From: Lotmaria passim
Lineage: Eukaryota > Euglenozoa > Kinetoplastea > Trypanosomatida > Trypanosomatidae
DNA: 64,000 nt
Reading direction: 5' to 3'
NCBI GenBank assembly: GCA_037349495.1
Contig: CP140215.1
Coordinates: 558,001 to 622,000 of the forward strand
Part shown: positions 1 through 9,156 of the stretch, one piece after another
How positions within the stretch are numbered: position 1 is the first letter of the stretch
How the letters are laid out: every line of letters begins with the position of its first letter
Position numbers and translations under genes: made by a program
The notes under the pieces: generated by a model
What the model was told of the DNA's origin: nothing
Database searches by the model: none
What the model saw: the letters and a program-made list of their open reading frames with translations, nothing else

Positions 1-805
1 TGATCTCCGCCGCTGAGACGCCACGATCACCATTCGTGCTCTTCTTTGGGCTGCCTTCTTTGCTGCTGGAATGTGTGAAGGAGGGCTTGCGTGTCTCGGC
101 GTTGAGGAAGTGATGCGTGACGGCGTCCGCCCACAATAGCCGGGCGTGCTCCAGCACGTTGCCGAGCAGCGCGCACACCTGTGTGTTCTCCACAGCGCTG
201 CGCACATTGTCATTGCAGGTATCGCCGCCACTTTTCGAGTTTTTGTTTTCGCCTTTGCTTCGCTCCTCTGACGACTCTCGGCTCGGTGACGCCGTGCTGT
301 GTTCCTTTTTCCTCTCCCACTCCTTTTCCTCACGCGTCCGCTGTGCCACGAGTTTTTCCTGCAGCTGGGCCACCACATAGTTCTGTCGAACAATAACGCT
401 CTGCAGCGCGCTTGTAAGATCTGCCCCACTTGGAGGCGGGGGCGATGCCGCGTGACCCGCGTCATGTGCATCCGGCCAGGCTGATTTCACCGATTCCGCC
501 CACTGCGAGCTTAAAAAGCCGGTCCACGTATCCAGCGAGGATGCTGGGGCCGTCGCGGCAAGGTCCGCATTGCTGCCTCTGCTGTTCCAATCGGTGCTGT
601 TCATAAAGCAACCACTGCCGTTCGCTGCCGCGGCGTTGAAGGAAGAGGGAAAGGAACGCGTCGGGCTGCTGTGGTTGGTGTAGTTGCTGCTGCTGCTGCG
701 GTGCTGCGACACGGCGGAGACGCGGCCGGCATTGCGCTGCAGCGTCGCCGCGTCGCGTGATGAACGGGAGAGAGTGTCGTAGGTGAGCGACGTGGCGTCT
801 GACAT
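1..805 (-). CDS. Unknown protein, N-terminal part (runs off the left edge)
   Basis: An open minus-strand frame starts at the ATG at 805-803 and stays open to base 1, giving about 268 residues, so the C-terminus lies outside the window. The visible part begins MSDATSLTYDTLSRSS and is rich in Ser, Asn and Ala. A short charged, probably coiled-coil stretch near residues 145-180 contains Gln, Glu, Arg and Lys. It is followed by another low-complexity Ser/Lys stretch and a more ordered piece (VCALLGNVLEHARLLWADAV). I recognise no domain. The uninterrupted frame and the amino-acid bias shared with neighbouring genes support real coding. The function is unknown. Confidence 0.65.
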   Translation of the reverse strand, partial: MSDATSLTYDTLSRSSRDAATLQRNAGRVSAVSQHRSSSSNYTNHSSPTRSFPSSFNAAAANGSGCFMNSTDWNSRGSNADLAATAPASSLDTWTGFLSSQWAESVKSAWPDAHDAGHAASPPPPSGADLTSALQSVIVRQNYVVAQLQEKLVAQRTREEKEWERKKEHSTASPSRESSEERSKGENKNSKSGGDTCNDNVRSAVENTQVCALLGNVLEHARLLWADAVTHHFLNAETRKPSFTHSSSKEGSPKKSTNGDRGVSAAEI

Positions 806-1160
806 GAGAACGTGCTTGATTCCTAATGGAAGAGTACGTCTACCGCTGAAACGGTACAGAGAGAGAAATATCTAAAAAAAAAAGGGAGGTCTAACAACAA
901 CACAAAACAAAAAAAAAAAAGAAGGAGCAGCTTTTGAAGAGGGCGATGAGTGACACAGGGAGCACAGTCTTTAAAGAACAAAACAAGATAAATAAATAAA
1001 TAAACTGAGTTGTGCAAGAAGCGTTGTCGCAGTGGCTGAATATGCGGAGCAGGCGATGAAAGATCAGAGAGAGAGGAAGGAAAAAAAAAGGGGGAAAAAA
1101 AACACATCTAAAGAAGAGAGAAAGAGAGAGGCCGTAGAGAACACTCAAACGGCCTGGTGA

Positions 1161-1195
<35 letters not shown>

Positions 1196-1431
1196 ACATA
1201 CAAATACAAAAAAAAGGGGGAAAAAAAAAGAGCGCTTACGCAGATCAGCTTGAGAGTCGGCTGCGGTTAAAGAGCAGCAGAACACGTTTCTTTTACAGTT
1301 TTTTTTTTTTTTGATGCAGGAAAGCCGTGGAGTGATCTGTGAAAAGAAAAAGAAAAGAAAAAAAAAACAGCTGAAAGGTGAAAGACAAGGAAGAAAAAAA
1401 AAAAAAAGAAGAAGCCGTTTTTCACTTCGCT
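806..1431. other. Intergenic region, simple-sequence rich
   Basis: No gene seen. It holds several A runs, a T run near 1300-1312 and a (CA)15 microsatellite at 1163-1192. Short open frames here encode only Phe/Leu/Ser homopolymer stretches from these repeats. Confidence 0.7.
1163..1192. repeat. (CA)15 microsatellite
   Basis: Fifteen perfect CA dinucleotides on the plus strand, in the intergenic region. Confidence 0.95.
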
Positions 1432-2448
1432 CTAGCCTGCTTTGGCTGTAGATGGTCTCAGCTTGCTCGCTGCGTACCACCGCTTCGGCTGTGCAGGTCG
1501 CAACTCGACAATGATGTTAAAGCGGTACCGCACTGAGGCGCTGTGACTGTCTTCGCCGCTCTTCTCCCGTTGGACTCGTGCTTCGGGTGGTGGCGGCGCC
1601 GCTGAGGACTCCACAATGGAGCGGTTGGCGGACAGCGCAGAGAGAGGTGGACGCGAATCCGCGGAGAGCGACAGGGGGCGACGCAGCGTCGTCTCCGCCT
1701 CGCCCCAGTCTCGGCGCACGCGGTGGAGCACGCCGGGAATCACGCCGCCTGAGACGACGCCCATCATATTGCCCGCCATCACCACCGCCTCCCCAGCATG
1801 TGCCGTGATCACCGGCTCCCAGTGCGGAAGCAGGTCTAGAACGTTCTCAGCGTCAGCCTCCGTAGCTGCTGGACTAGACGCTGCCGTCGCGCTCACTTCT
1901 GTATTTGCGCGGGTGGTGTAGTCACCAGGCCGGTTCGTGAAGGAGACCGGAATCTCGTCGTGCGTGTTCACCTCTAACCCACCCGCAGATCCGGTGAGCA
2001 GCGCTGTGCAGAAGCCCGGGTCAACGTGAGGGCGACACCCCGACCCAACTGGGTAGCGCAGCACTCGCAGCACCGACTTCTTGCCGAGGTTATGCTGAAG
2101 CTCTGCGCGAGCGGACGACGTCAGCGGCAACACCCAGAGCGAGGAGGACGGTTCCCGCACCGCCTCCTCCACGTACGCGCTCGCCGCGGCGTGCAGGCCG
2201 GTGCAGATGTGCCGCACCTCCGCTGGCAGCTGCAGGTACACCGCCGTGTTGTCGCACAGGTGTTGCAGCGGCAGTTCGAGGTGGTCGCGTCGGTAGCCGC
2301 GCTCGCCACCGCGGTGGTGGGCAAAGTGAGAGAGTAAAGTTTGCGAGGAGACGTCGGGGTAGAGGTCCGTGGCGTGAGCCTGCAATGCCGCAAAGGCGGC
2401 GCTGACCTCTCGTGGGGAGAAGAGACTCACCGTTCTCCACGGTTTCAT
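1432..2448 (-). CDS. 2OG-Fe(II) oxygenase-like protein (putative)
   Basis: 338 residues. The C-terminal half has the signature of the isopenicillin-N-synthase-like 2-oxoglutarate/Fe(II) oxygenases. An HxD pair (His141, Asp143, in RPHVDPG) is followed by TALLTGSAGGLEV, a distal His242 in PGVLHRV, and an Arg in RYRFNI (307 or 309) at the place of the 2OG-binding Arg. Such enzymes use iron, oxygen and 2-oxoglutarate to hydroxylate or desaturate a substrate, which cannot be named here. The family member is unusual in two low-complexity insertions, about residues 180-205 and 250-305. These separate HxD from the distal His, and the distal His from the Arg. The N-terminal 120 residues are less distinctive. 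The start is the first ATG of the frame. Confidence 0.7.
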   Translation of the reverse strand: MKPWRTVSLFSPREVSAAFAALQAHATDLYPDVSSQTLLSHFAHHRGGERGYRRDHLELPLQHLCDNTAVYLQLPAEVRHICTGLHAAASAYVEEAVREPSSSLWVLPLTSSARAELQHNLGKKSVLRVLRYPVGSGCRPHVDPGFCTALLTGSAGGLEVNTHDEIPVSFTNRPGDYTTRANTEVSATAASSPAATEADAENVLDLLPHWEPVITAHAGEAVVMAGNMMGVVSGGVIPGVLHRVRRDWGEAETTLRRPLSLSADSRPPLSALSANRSIVESSAAPPPPEARVQREKSGEDSHSASVRYRFNIIVELRPAQPKRWYAASKLRPSTAKAG

Positions 2449-3000
2449 TGGTTATTCGCGCACCTGCGACCTCAAGGAAGGACCAAAACAAAACAACAAC
2501 AACAAAAAAAAGGTAACACACCTGTTGTGAAAAGATCTGTCTTTGTGGAGGGAGAGAGGAACCGCGCTGATGTGGAAGGCATGTTGATTAAAGCAAAGAA
2601 CAGGGAAAGAGCATCGCAATACCTCAGTGGGATGCCATCTTGCCTTTTGAAACCAAGGGCCAGAGCAACGCGCACAAAAGCAGAACCCTGGCGATGACTA
2701 CTTGGGTCATTTCGAAACACTCGGATTCCGATCCAAGTACGTGACGGGCTGAGCAAAATAACGCCCCGAAAAGGAGTTAAAAAAAAAAAAAAAGCTCAGA
2801 CGTTAGAAATGCAAGAAAGAAAAGAAGAGAGAGTTGTTCTTTGTAATTTGAACAGCAGCGCCACTGACTATATACGCAGACACACGACAAAAAGAGAGAC
2901 AAAAATCGAAAACAACAACAAACAAACAAAATAAAAAAAAGAGACGCATCATAGCGTCAGTTCATCTCGAGAACTTCTCCACAAGCCACACGCACCCTAC
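2449..3000. other. Intergenic region
   Basis: No gene seen. It holds short A runs and AAC/AAAC-rich sequence near 2487-2510 and 2910-2940. It presumably contains the 5' leader of the oxygenase gene and the 3' UTR of ARP3. Confidence 0.6.
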
Positions 3001-4269
3001 TCATGAAACACCAGTAGTATTCCTTGCCTCGGCGGCTTCCGCGTAAAAGCGCCCTCGCTCCTGGTACTCCGCCCGTGACACGGCCTCTGAGGCAAACCTC
3101 GCACTACTGCCAAACAAACTTCCACCTCTCCACACCGCGTGTGCATCCTGCGAGGCATCGCGCACGTGCATCTCGTACGCCACCTGCTTGCTCAACGCGC
3201 TGCCTGACGCCGCCATTAGGTTGGCCGCACGCTGCTCGAGAAGCGCACGCAGCGATCGCTCCAGTCGTTTGGCCAGCTTCGGAAAGCGTAGATTTCCACC
3301 GCAGATAACCACGTTTTCGTAGAGCCGGCGGCGGCTGTCAATGGGACAGGACGAGACGACGGCGTCAATAAGGTCAGGCAGACCCGTCGTGAAGCCCGGC
3401 TGCAGCAGCGCTGGCTGGAAGAGCACCTCCGGCGCCAGGAGCTGTTCATAACCCACCTCCACCTCGTACGGCTTCCCGGTCTGATGGTGCACCTCGCGGT
3501 GGCGGATGACGTGTGCGGGCATGTTTGCCTCAAAGCTCGCTATCTCCCTTGTGATGTCCTTCGCCACGTACGAGTAGCGCAGCTTGACGCGCTCAGCCAC
3601 CTCCCACGCACGCGCCGCCTGGAGAGCACCTCGCTGGTGCGCCCGCAAGCTATCCAGCACGTACTGCGTGATGTCCCGACCCGCTAGGGGAAAGCGCCGG
3701 GCGGCGCTGCTCACGGCGTAGCCGTCCACAACCGGCACGACCTGTGTCACACCAGCGCCACTATCGACCACAACGGCCGTGTCGCACCCGCCGTCGGCAT
3801 CACCACCACCGCCGAAACTGCTCAGCGCGAAGAGGGCCTGCGAACCGACGTGCAGCCGCGCTACGCCGAATCCCTCGAACAAGATCTCAGCAATCGTCTC
3901 GCGCTGCGATGGCGACGCCCGCGCTGCCTCCGCCAGCACGACGCCAACGTCGGACGACTCGACGCAGAGACGGCGATGGAAAAGGTGTCGCCAGTACTCC
4001 TCGTACGCGTTCCAGTCCGTCACCGCGCCGTGGTCGAGGAGGTTGCACCGATGGGCCGCTGTCCCCCTGGAAGTGCCTGTGCACGCTGCACTTCTTTGCG
4101 TGGCGACTTCGTCGCCCAAGCAGAACGTGTCGTAGGATTGGGGGTCGGTCCAGGTGCACACCGTAGGCAGCTCGAAGGTCGGCTCCGTGTTGCCGGCGTA
4201 CCCGAGACGGGTGGTGCTGGTGCCCATGTCGCACACCACTACAGGGAGAGAAGACGTCGCGGATGGCAT
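3001..4269 (-). CDS. ARP3: Actin-related protein 3 (Arp3)
   Basis: 422 residues, close to the usual ~418 of Arp3. The N-terminal nucleotide loop (VVVCDMGTSTTRLGYAGNTEP) is nearly the Arp3 version, where GYAGNTEP is diagnostic. The second phosphate loop is VVDSGAGVTQVVPVVDGYAV, followed by the Arp3-type PLAGRDITQYV. Further Arp3 hallmarks are ERVKLRYSYVAKDI, VEVGYEQLLAPEVLFQP, SCPIDSRRRLYENVVICGG and AVWRGGSLFGSS. Arp3 pairs with Arp2 in the seven-subunit Arp2/3 complex that nucleates branched actin filaments in the cytoplasm. No other complex subunit is in the window. An upstream ATG at 4282 opens a different frame that overlaps the gene start (see findings). Identity is secure; whether a full Arp2/3 complex exists cannot be judged here. 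Confidence 0.92.
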   Translation of the reverse strand: MPSATSSLPVVVCDMGTSTTRLGYAGNTEPTFELPTVCTWTDPQSYDTFCLGDEVATQRSAACTGTSRGTAAHRCNLLDHGAVTDWNAYEEYWRHLFHRRLCVESSDVGVVLAEAARASPSQRETIAEILFEGFGVARLHVGSQALFALSSFGGGGDADGGCDTAVVVDSGAGVTQVVPVVDGYAVSSAARRFPLAGRDITQYVLDSLRAHQRGALQAARAWEVAERVKLRYSYVAKDITREIASFEANMPAHVIRHREVHHQTGKPYEVEVGYEQLLAPEVLFQPALLQPGFTTGLPDLIDAVVSSCPIDSRRRLYENVVICGGNLRFPKLAKRLERSLRALLEQRAANLMAASGSALSKQVAYEMHVRDASQDAHAVWRGGSLFGSSARFASEAVSRAEYQERGRFYAEAAEARNTTGVS

Positions 4270-4929
4270 ATCTCTGCACCATTGTGGAGGTACAGTTGTT
4301 GTTTTTTTTTTTTTTTTCGCTCTTCCCCGCTTCTCTACCGCGTGGAGAATGTTTGTTGGTCCAATCAGAGTAACTTCTTGAGGAGGGGGGGGGTGGGTTG
4401 TCTTTTTGAAATTGATGAGTGTCTCACAGCGGTCACGAGTAAACAGCGGTGTACAAATTAAAAAAAAAAAAAAAAAGAAGAGAAAAACGCAGACTTGACT
4501 CGCAAAAAAGCGGGAGAAGTGGCATCTGTGAAAGCAGAGGAACAGACGAAGACTGCTGTTCGCTACAATGCAGTGACGTCAAAAAAAAAAAAAAAAGAGG
4601 ATAACAACAAAAAAAACTAGCTTGGTCTACATGACGATTCACGCGCAGCTGGGGCAGGAGCAGCAGCAACAACAGGGTTAGCTACACAACGGCTTCCTTT
4701 CTTGTTTTTTTTTTTTTATATATATATTATATTTGTTTTGTTTTGAAAAAGCGGGCACAATAAGTGAGAAACGTACGGTAACCGTAAAGATGAGCAGAAG
4801 CCTTGAAGATGAGCGGACTGGCAGGGGTGAAGGAAGCATGTGTGTGTGTGTGTGTGTATCTAAAAAAAAAAAAAAGGAATCGACGCAGACAGAAAAGACA
4901 AAGAGAGAAAGAGCAGACCAGACACGCAT
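4270..4929. other. Intergenic region with homopolymers
   Basis: No gene seen. It holds T16 (4302-4317), G9 (4385-4393), A17 (4460-4476), another long A run near 4578-4593, a T run plus TA repeats near 4705-4730 and a TG repeat (4839-4857). The T16 is a sense-strand A-tract about 32 nt upstream of the ARP3 start. Confidence 0.7.
4839..4857. repeat. (TG)n microsatellite
   Basis: About nine TG dinucleotides, intergenic, followed closely by an A run. Confidence 0.9.
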
Positions 4930-6153
4930 TCACGACGGTGTTTCAGGATCCAAGTAATCCATGATCTTTGTCGAGGCATTCGTCAAGTACTGAATACGGC
5001 AAATGACCTCGTACGTACCGCGTTGCATCTCGTGCGCTAGCTGCTCCACCGCCGCCACCTTGTCACCGCCGGTGAGAATACGGTAGAGATGCACCAAAAT
5101 CAGCCCATCTTCGTCCTCCGTGAAGGGCCGCTCCGTGCGGAAAGGTCGGCCGGCAGCGTGATAGTTCGCACTGCCACAGTAGCGACATCGCTTGGGTCGC
5201 CACGGCTCGCCGAGGCTGCTCAGCATGTCGGTGCTGCCGATGCCAGTGCACGTACCGCCGACGCTGGCCACGCCATCAATCAAGGCTAGATTGTCGTGAC
5301 TGCGCCACGGGAAACGATCGGACGTCATATCAGCAAGCGGCACATCCTCGAACCGTAACACTTGATCCGCTTTGTACTGTTGAAGGGCAGTGTTAAATAC
5401 GTCTTCCGTCAGGCCCGTTTGTGGCAACGGTGGTGGGATGACTGTGTCCTTGTCTGAAGTGGCCCGTCTCGCAGACCAGTTGGCCTCCTCTACGCTGTGC
5501 CGCATGACGGTGGAGTAGGCGTCATGTGTGCGATCGAATAGCGATTTCGACGCATCTCCACGGTACTGCAGCGTCCACAGTGACACGCGCGGCGACAGCG
5601 GGGCGAGCTGCGCTGCATGCACCGCCAGCCCTTGATCATGCACCATCAAGACAATCCGAAAGTCAAGACGTCGGTTGCGTCGTGCGATGGCAGCTTCAAG
5701 GTCCTTTGCCATGGCCAACTCCGCCTGTGGGAAGCGCGCCGTCACGGTGCGGAAGAAAGTCACCGGCTTTTCTGGCTTGTCCAGCACGTGATGGAAGCGG
5801 TCAAACTTCACCTTAAAATGCTCACGAACCTCCGCCTTGTTGAGGTCGAAGTGGGCAAAGGCGGTGTGCTGACCACGGAACAGCACCCACGGCCCCACAC
5901 ACTCCGGCTTGTAGGGTGGCTTGCCGGGCGGGTAGAAGCCCTCGTCGAAGCCATGCTGAATGAAGTGAAGGAGGCCGTCCATTGTGACGCGGCTGAAGTC
6001 GAAGGGATAGGCCTCGGTGCGTAGACCCAGCTTGCCCAGCATCAGTGCCGGGCCACACCACCCACCGAGGGAGATGTACTTGCGGGGCAGCGCCGCGCCG
6101 TCGAAGAGGGCGGCGTGATGAGTAGGTCGGCTGCCGTGTAGCATCTGCACCAT
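4930..6153 (-). CDS. DUF1796 papain-like cysteine peptidase family protein
   Basis: 407 residues. Near the N-terminus KYISLGGWCGPALMLGKLG followed by LRTEAYPFDF matches the family hallmark (SLG..C..A..L....R....PFD) of the putative papain-like peptidases called DUF1796. Cys33 would be the nucleophile and His101 (TAFAHFDL) a candidate catalytic His. A central segment (FRIVLMVHDQGL, VSLWTLQYRGD) looks like alternating strands and helices. The C-terminal half includes a CRYCGSANYH motif, a possible small metal site. Proteolytic activity has not been shown for this family as far as I know, so the enzymatic role is inference. A polypyrimidine tract and CAG just upstream of the start (about 6183-6205) support the chosen ATG. 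Confidence 0.75.
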   Translation of the reverse strand: MVQMLHGSRPTHHAALFDGAALPRKYISLGGWCGPALMLGKLGLRTEAYPFDFSRVTMDGLLHFIQHGFDEGFYPPGKPPYKPECVGPWVLFRGQHTAFAHFDLNKAEVREHFKVKFDRFHHVLDKPEKPVTFFRTVTARFPQAELAMAKDLEAAIARRNRRLDFRIVLMVHDQGLAVHAAQLAPLSPRVSLWTLQYRGDASKSLFDRTHDAYSTVMRHSVEEANWSARRATSDKDTVIPPPLPQTGLTEDVFNTALQQYKADQVLRFEDVPLADMTSDRFPWRSHDNLALIDGVASVGGTCTGIGSTDMLSSLGEPWRPKRCRYCGSANYHAAGRPFRTERPFTEDEDGLILVHLYRILTGGDKVAAVEQLAHEMQRGTYEVICRIQYLTNASTKIMDYLDPETPS

Positions 6154-7247
6154 AAGGGAAAAACGTGTGTAGAGGTGCTTCCCTGAAAAAAAAAAAAAGA
6201 AAACCAGCAGCCAATGTGCGCAGCGTCACGGGTTGAAGGAAAGAGAGAGGGGCCGGGGAAGCAGGAAGAGAAAGAAGGAGAGTGATGCACTGGCAAATTG
6301 CACACGAATACGGATCAAAAAAGAAAGAAGACGCCTGAACAGCTTCCCACGGAAACGCTTAAAAAAAAAAAAAAGCAACCATTGCGCGTGAATACTACAG
6401 ATGAAAGCAACAGCCTTGCTTGTGATGGTTCTTACAAGAGGCTGATTGGAACCCCATGCGTAAAGCAAGAAATCAAAACCCGCTGAACTGACGAGAGTAG
6501 CCCTCTCGTCACTCAAAGCATGGAAACAGACGTCAACCCCTCAAGCAAATACGCCCAACCTGTTTCATGTCCTTTCCGTTTTCAACGACACTGCTCCTGT
6601 GGAGCACCTGGAAAAGAAAGGCATGCTCGTTTTGTGACGCATCTCCTCTTGTCTCCTTGACTCTTCGCTTTTTCTTTCCCCCCTTCTTTTGCGTGTTTCC
6701 TCAATCTTCTTTATAATTATTAGCGAGTAAACAGCCTTCCTTTACACTTGGCAGACATGCACCCAACTCAACTCACACCCGAAAAAAAAAAAAAGTCCGC
6801 CATTGTGCAAAGATCATCTCAGAAACAAATGAAAAAAAAAAAAAGAAAAGAGAACAGAAAAAAGACAAATCAGTATTACAGATTTAAATCGATTAACGAG
6901 AAAAAAAAAAGCAAAAACAAAAAAGAGTGTAGTCAGCACCGCTTGCAGAGGTGAACCACCGTCAATCATCGGTGTTCCCCTTGCACCACCACAACACGAT
7001 GTACCACAGAAACGTCATCACACACGCATATCCGCTGGAAAAAAAAAACGAAAGGACCAGACGAAGTGAAGGCAAATAAAGCAAAGGTGCGTTTCTAGTC
7101 TTTACGCCTTCTCCAGTTTCTTTGTCTTTTCTTTTCTCTCTCTCTCTGCCGTATCCATGTGTGTGTGTGTGGATGTATGTCATTCCGCTACTCAACATGT
7201 TGTGCTTTTCTCCACTACCTCTGACAACTTGGATCTCTTACAGCTTT
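6154..7247. other. Intergenic region
   Basis: No gene seen in 1.1 kb. It holds several A runs (near 6360, 6781, 6831, 6901, 7040). It should contain the NOP58 3' UTR and polyadenylation region and the 5' leader of the DUF1796 gene. Confidence 0.6.
6183..6205 (-). promoter_or_regulatory. Candidate trans-splice acceptor for the DUF1796 gene
   Basis: On the sense strand a T13-containing pyrimidine tract ends directly in CAG (AG at 6184-6183), 30 nt before the ATG at 6153. This is a textbook trypanosomatid polypyrimidine/AG arrangement. Use of the site is inferred, not observed. Confidence 0.6.
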
Positions 7248-8525
7248 CTACCGCTTGTTGAAGCCGTTACTGTCCATGCGCGGACGCTTGAAGCCGCCGG
7301 CCTGACCACCGCCAAAGCTGCCGCGCTGCTGCATGCCCGCGCCGGCGCCACGCGCGTTGCCGCTCTTGCCGTAGGTGATGCCCTCCTCAAACGCCTTCAG
7401 CCGGTTCTCCACCTTGCTGCGGTACTCCAGCGCCGGCGCGTTGTCGCCCTCACCGAAGGAATCAATACGAGCCGAGAGCGACGCCTTCGCGGCCAGCACG
7501 CGCGACATCGTACCTTTCTGCGCTGGCGCCGCCTTCGCCACGATGGAAGCATTGTAGAGAATGCCGTACTTGGGTGTGGCCTGGCGCTGCTTCAGCGCAC
7601 GGAAAAGCGCCTTCTCGGCGCCGAGGATCTGCACGGTGGAGGAGGGGTACTTGGCCAGCGTGAGAAGGGAGCCGGCCTTCTGGATGAGGCGGGCGCCGAT
7701 CTGCTCCCCAACCATCGTCGTCAAGTTCGGCGCGATGGTCTGCATGCGAGAGGAGAGATAGGTGGAGAGCTGTTCGCGGTACTTCGAGGCGGCCACGACC
7801 TCGCTGCACAGACGGGCGATGTTCTCGATATCCTCCTCGGCGATCTCAGTTCCCATCGACACCATCGCCGCATCCTTCACCTTCTGCTCCATCTCCTCCT
7901 CGAGGAAATCGGAGAAGTCCGTGTCGCGGGCGTTGAAGCGCGTCTTCATCGCGAGCATAATCTTGCAGTAGGCCACATTGTCATTCACGATCTTGCCCAG
8001 CTCAGGGAAGTGCCAGCCGTACCACTCACGCGCGCGCATCGCGTACTTGTTGATCTCCTTGTCAAGGTCTTCCAGCAGCGAGACGGCCTGCACCACCATC
8101 ATGTCCACCTTGTCCGGGGAGAACTTCAGCTTATAACGGTTCAGGTTGTGAGCCAGACCCAGCGCGGTCTGGTTCAGCTGCTCTGTCGAGACATCCTCCA
8201 TGAGGCTGTCGATGTTCGCCTTGAGCGCGCGGAAGATGGGCAGTGTGTCATCGCCAACAATGCACGGAATCGCCAGCGTCTCCTTGATCGCCTTTGCCAG
8301 CTTTCCATCCGCCACGGCGAGCTCCTCAGCCACCTCCTTCTCCAGGTAGTTCTTCTTGAGGAACTTGCGCACCGGCTTCGAAAGCTCGCCGTTCACGAGC
8401 TGCGTGGTCGTCTCGAGAGCGTCGGCGGTGCTCTTGAAGTGGAGGAGCGCTTTCATCTTGCGCTTCTCGCCATCCACCTTAAAGAGGGCCACGCCGGCCG
8501 GCAGCTCGAGCAGGGCGTACACCAT
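7248..8525 (-). CDS. NOP58: Nucleolar protein NOP58 (box C/D snoRNP core)
   Basis: 425 residues from the ATG at 8525-8523 (MVYALLELPAGVALFKV). The frame extends 32 codons further upstream, but that part is encoded by TA/TG repeats and a T run. Homology places the start here. The Nop58 N-terminal domain is followed by a coiled coil and the Nop domain, with LKFSPDKVDMMVVQA, REWYGWHFPELGKIV, YREQLSTYLSSRM, IAPNLTTMVGEQIGARLI and LGAEKALFRALK, all close to yeast Nop58. NOP58 pairs with NOP56, fibrillarin and SNU13 on box C/D snoRNAs and guides rRNA 2'-O-methylation, which is very extensive in trypanosomatids. The C-terminal tail (about residues 385-425) is Gly/Arg/Gln-rich rather than the Lys/Glu/Asp tail seen in yeast. 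SNU13 lies 20 kb away in the same unit. Confidence 0.95.
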   Translation of the reverse strand: MVYALLELPAGVALFKVDGEKRKMKALLHFKSTADALETTTQLVNGELSKPVRKFLKKNYLEKEVAEELAVADGKLAKAIKETLAIPCIVGDDTLPIFRALKANIDSLMEDVSTEQLNQTALGLAHNLNRYKLKFSPDKVDMMVVQAVSLLEDLDKEINKYAMRAREWYGWHFPELGKIVNDNVAYCKIMLAMKTRFNARDTDFSDFLEEEMEQKVKDAAMVSMGTEIAEEDIENIARLCSEVVAASKYREQLSTYLSSRMQTIAPNLTTMVGEQIGARLIQKAGSLLTLAKYPSSTVQILGAEKALFRALKQRQATPKYGILYNASIVAKAAPAQKGTMSRVLAAKASLSARIDSFGEGDNAPALEYRSKVENRLKAFEEGITYGKSGNARGAGAGMQQRGSFGGGQAGGFKRPRMDSNGFNKR

Positions 8526-8552
8526 GATGGAAAAAAAAAAAATAGCCCTGGA

Positions 8553-8587
<35 letters not shown>

Positions 8588-9156
8588 GTATGTGTATGTG
8601 GGAAGGTGAACGAATCGGCACGATTACAGTAAGTTAGGGTTTCTCCTTCTTTTTCCTAGACGCTCCAAATACAAAGAGATCAACACAAGGAAGCCAACGA
8701 GAATAGAGGAGACTGATGCTAACTAGAGCAAGGAGAATTAAATTAAAAAAAAAAAAAAGCAAGCAAGAAAGAGGAGAAAAAAAAGCAAAAGGTACATGAA
8801 GACGTTTGAAGATGTGAGACGGTTTACATCGCTCACTCGGAGGGTGAAGTTGACAAAGATCTCTGAATTTGATAGCACAACACACTTAAGACACTCCACT
8901 GAGGCTTTTTTTACTTTTGTTTTAAAATCGGACAGCTTCATTTAAGAGTCAAAACACTTATGTGGACGCTACACTAAAAAGATCAATCTGCAATAACAGC
9001 TTCCTTTTTCTCTTTTCTTTTTCTTCTCTCTCTCTCTTTCCAAATCGTGAACCAACTCTGAGTAGTGAGTGACTAAAAGAAATCACATCGCGCGTTTGGC
9101 AAATGCAGTCTTCGTTTTTTTTTTCCCCCCCCCTTTTTTGAGTTTTTTTTTTCTGT
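8526..9156. other. Intergenic region with TA/TG repeats
   Basis: No gene seen. An A12 run (8531-8542) sits immediately upstream of the NOP58 start, followed by a (TA)n/(TG)n tract (8559-8588). A T/C run near 9115-9135 lies just downstream of the next gene's stop codon. Confidence 0.65.
8559..8588. repeat. (TA)n-(TG)n compound microsatellite
   Basis: TA repeats (8559-8572) followed by TG repeats (8575-8588), upstream of NOP58. Confidence 0.85.

Noticed and set aside
891-1480. Several short minus-strand frames around the (CA)15 repeat
   Set aside because: They translate microsatellite and homopolymer sequence (Val-Cys repeats, Phe runs).
7122-8573. 483-codon plus-strand open frame
   Set aside because: Antisense shadow of NOP58; its ends run through TA/TG repeats.
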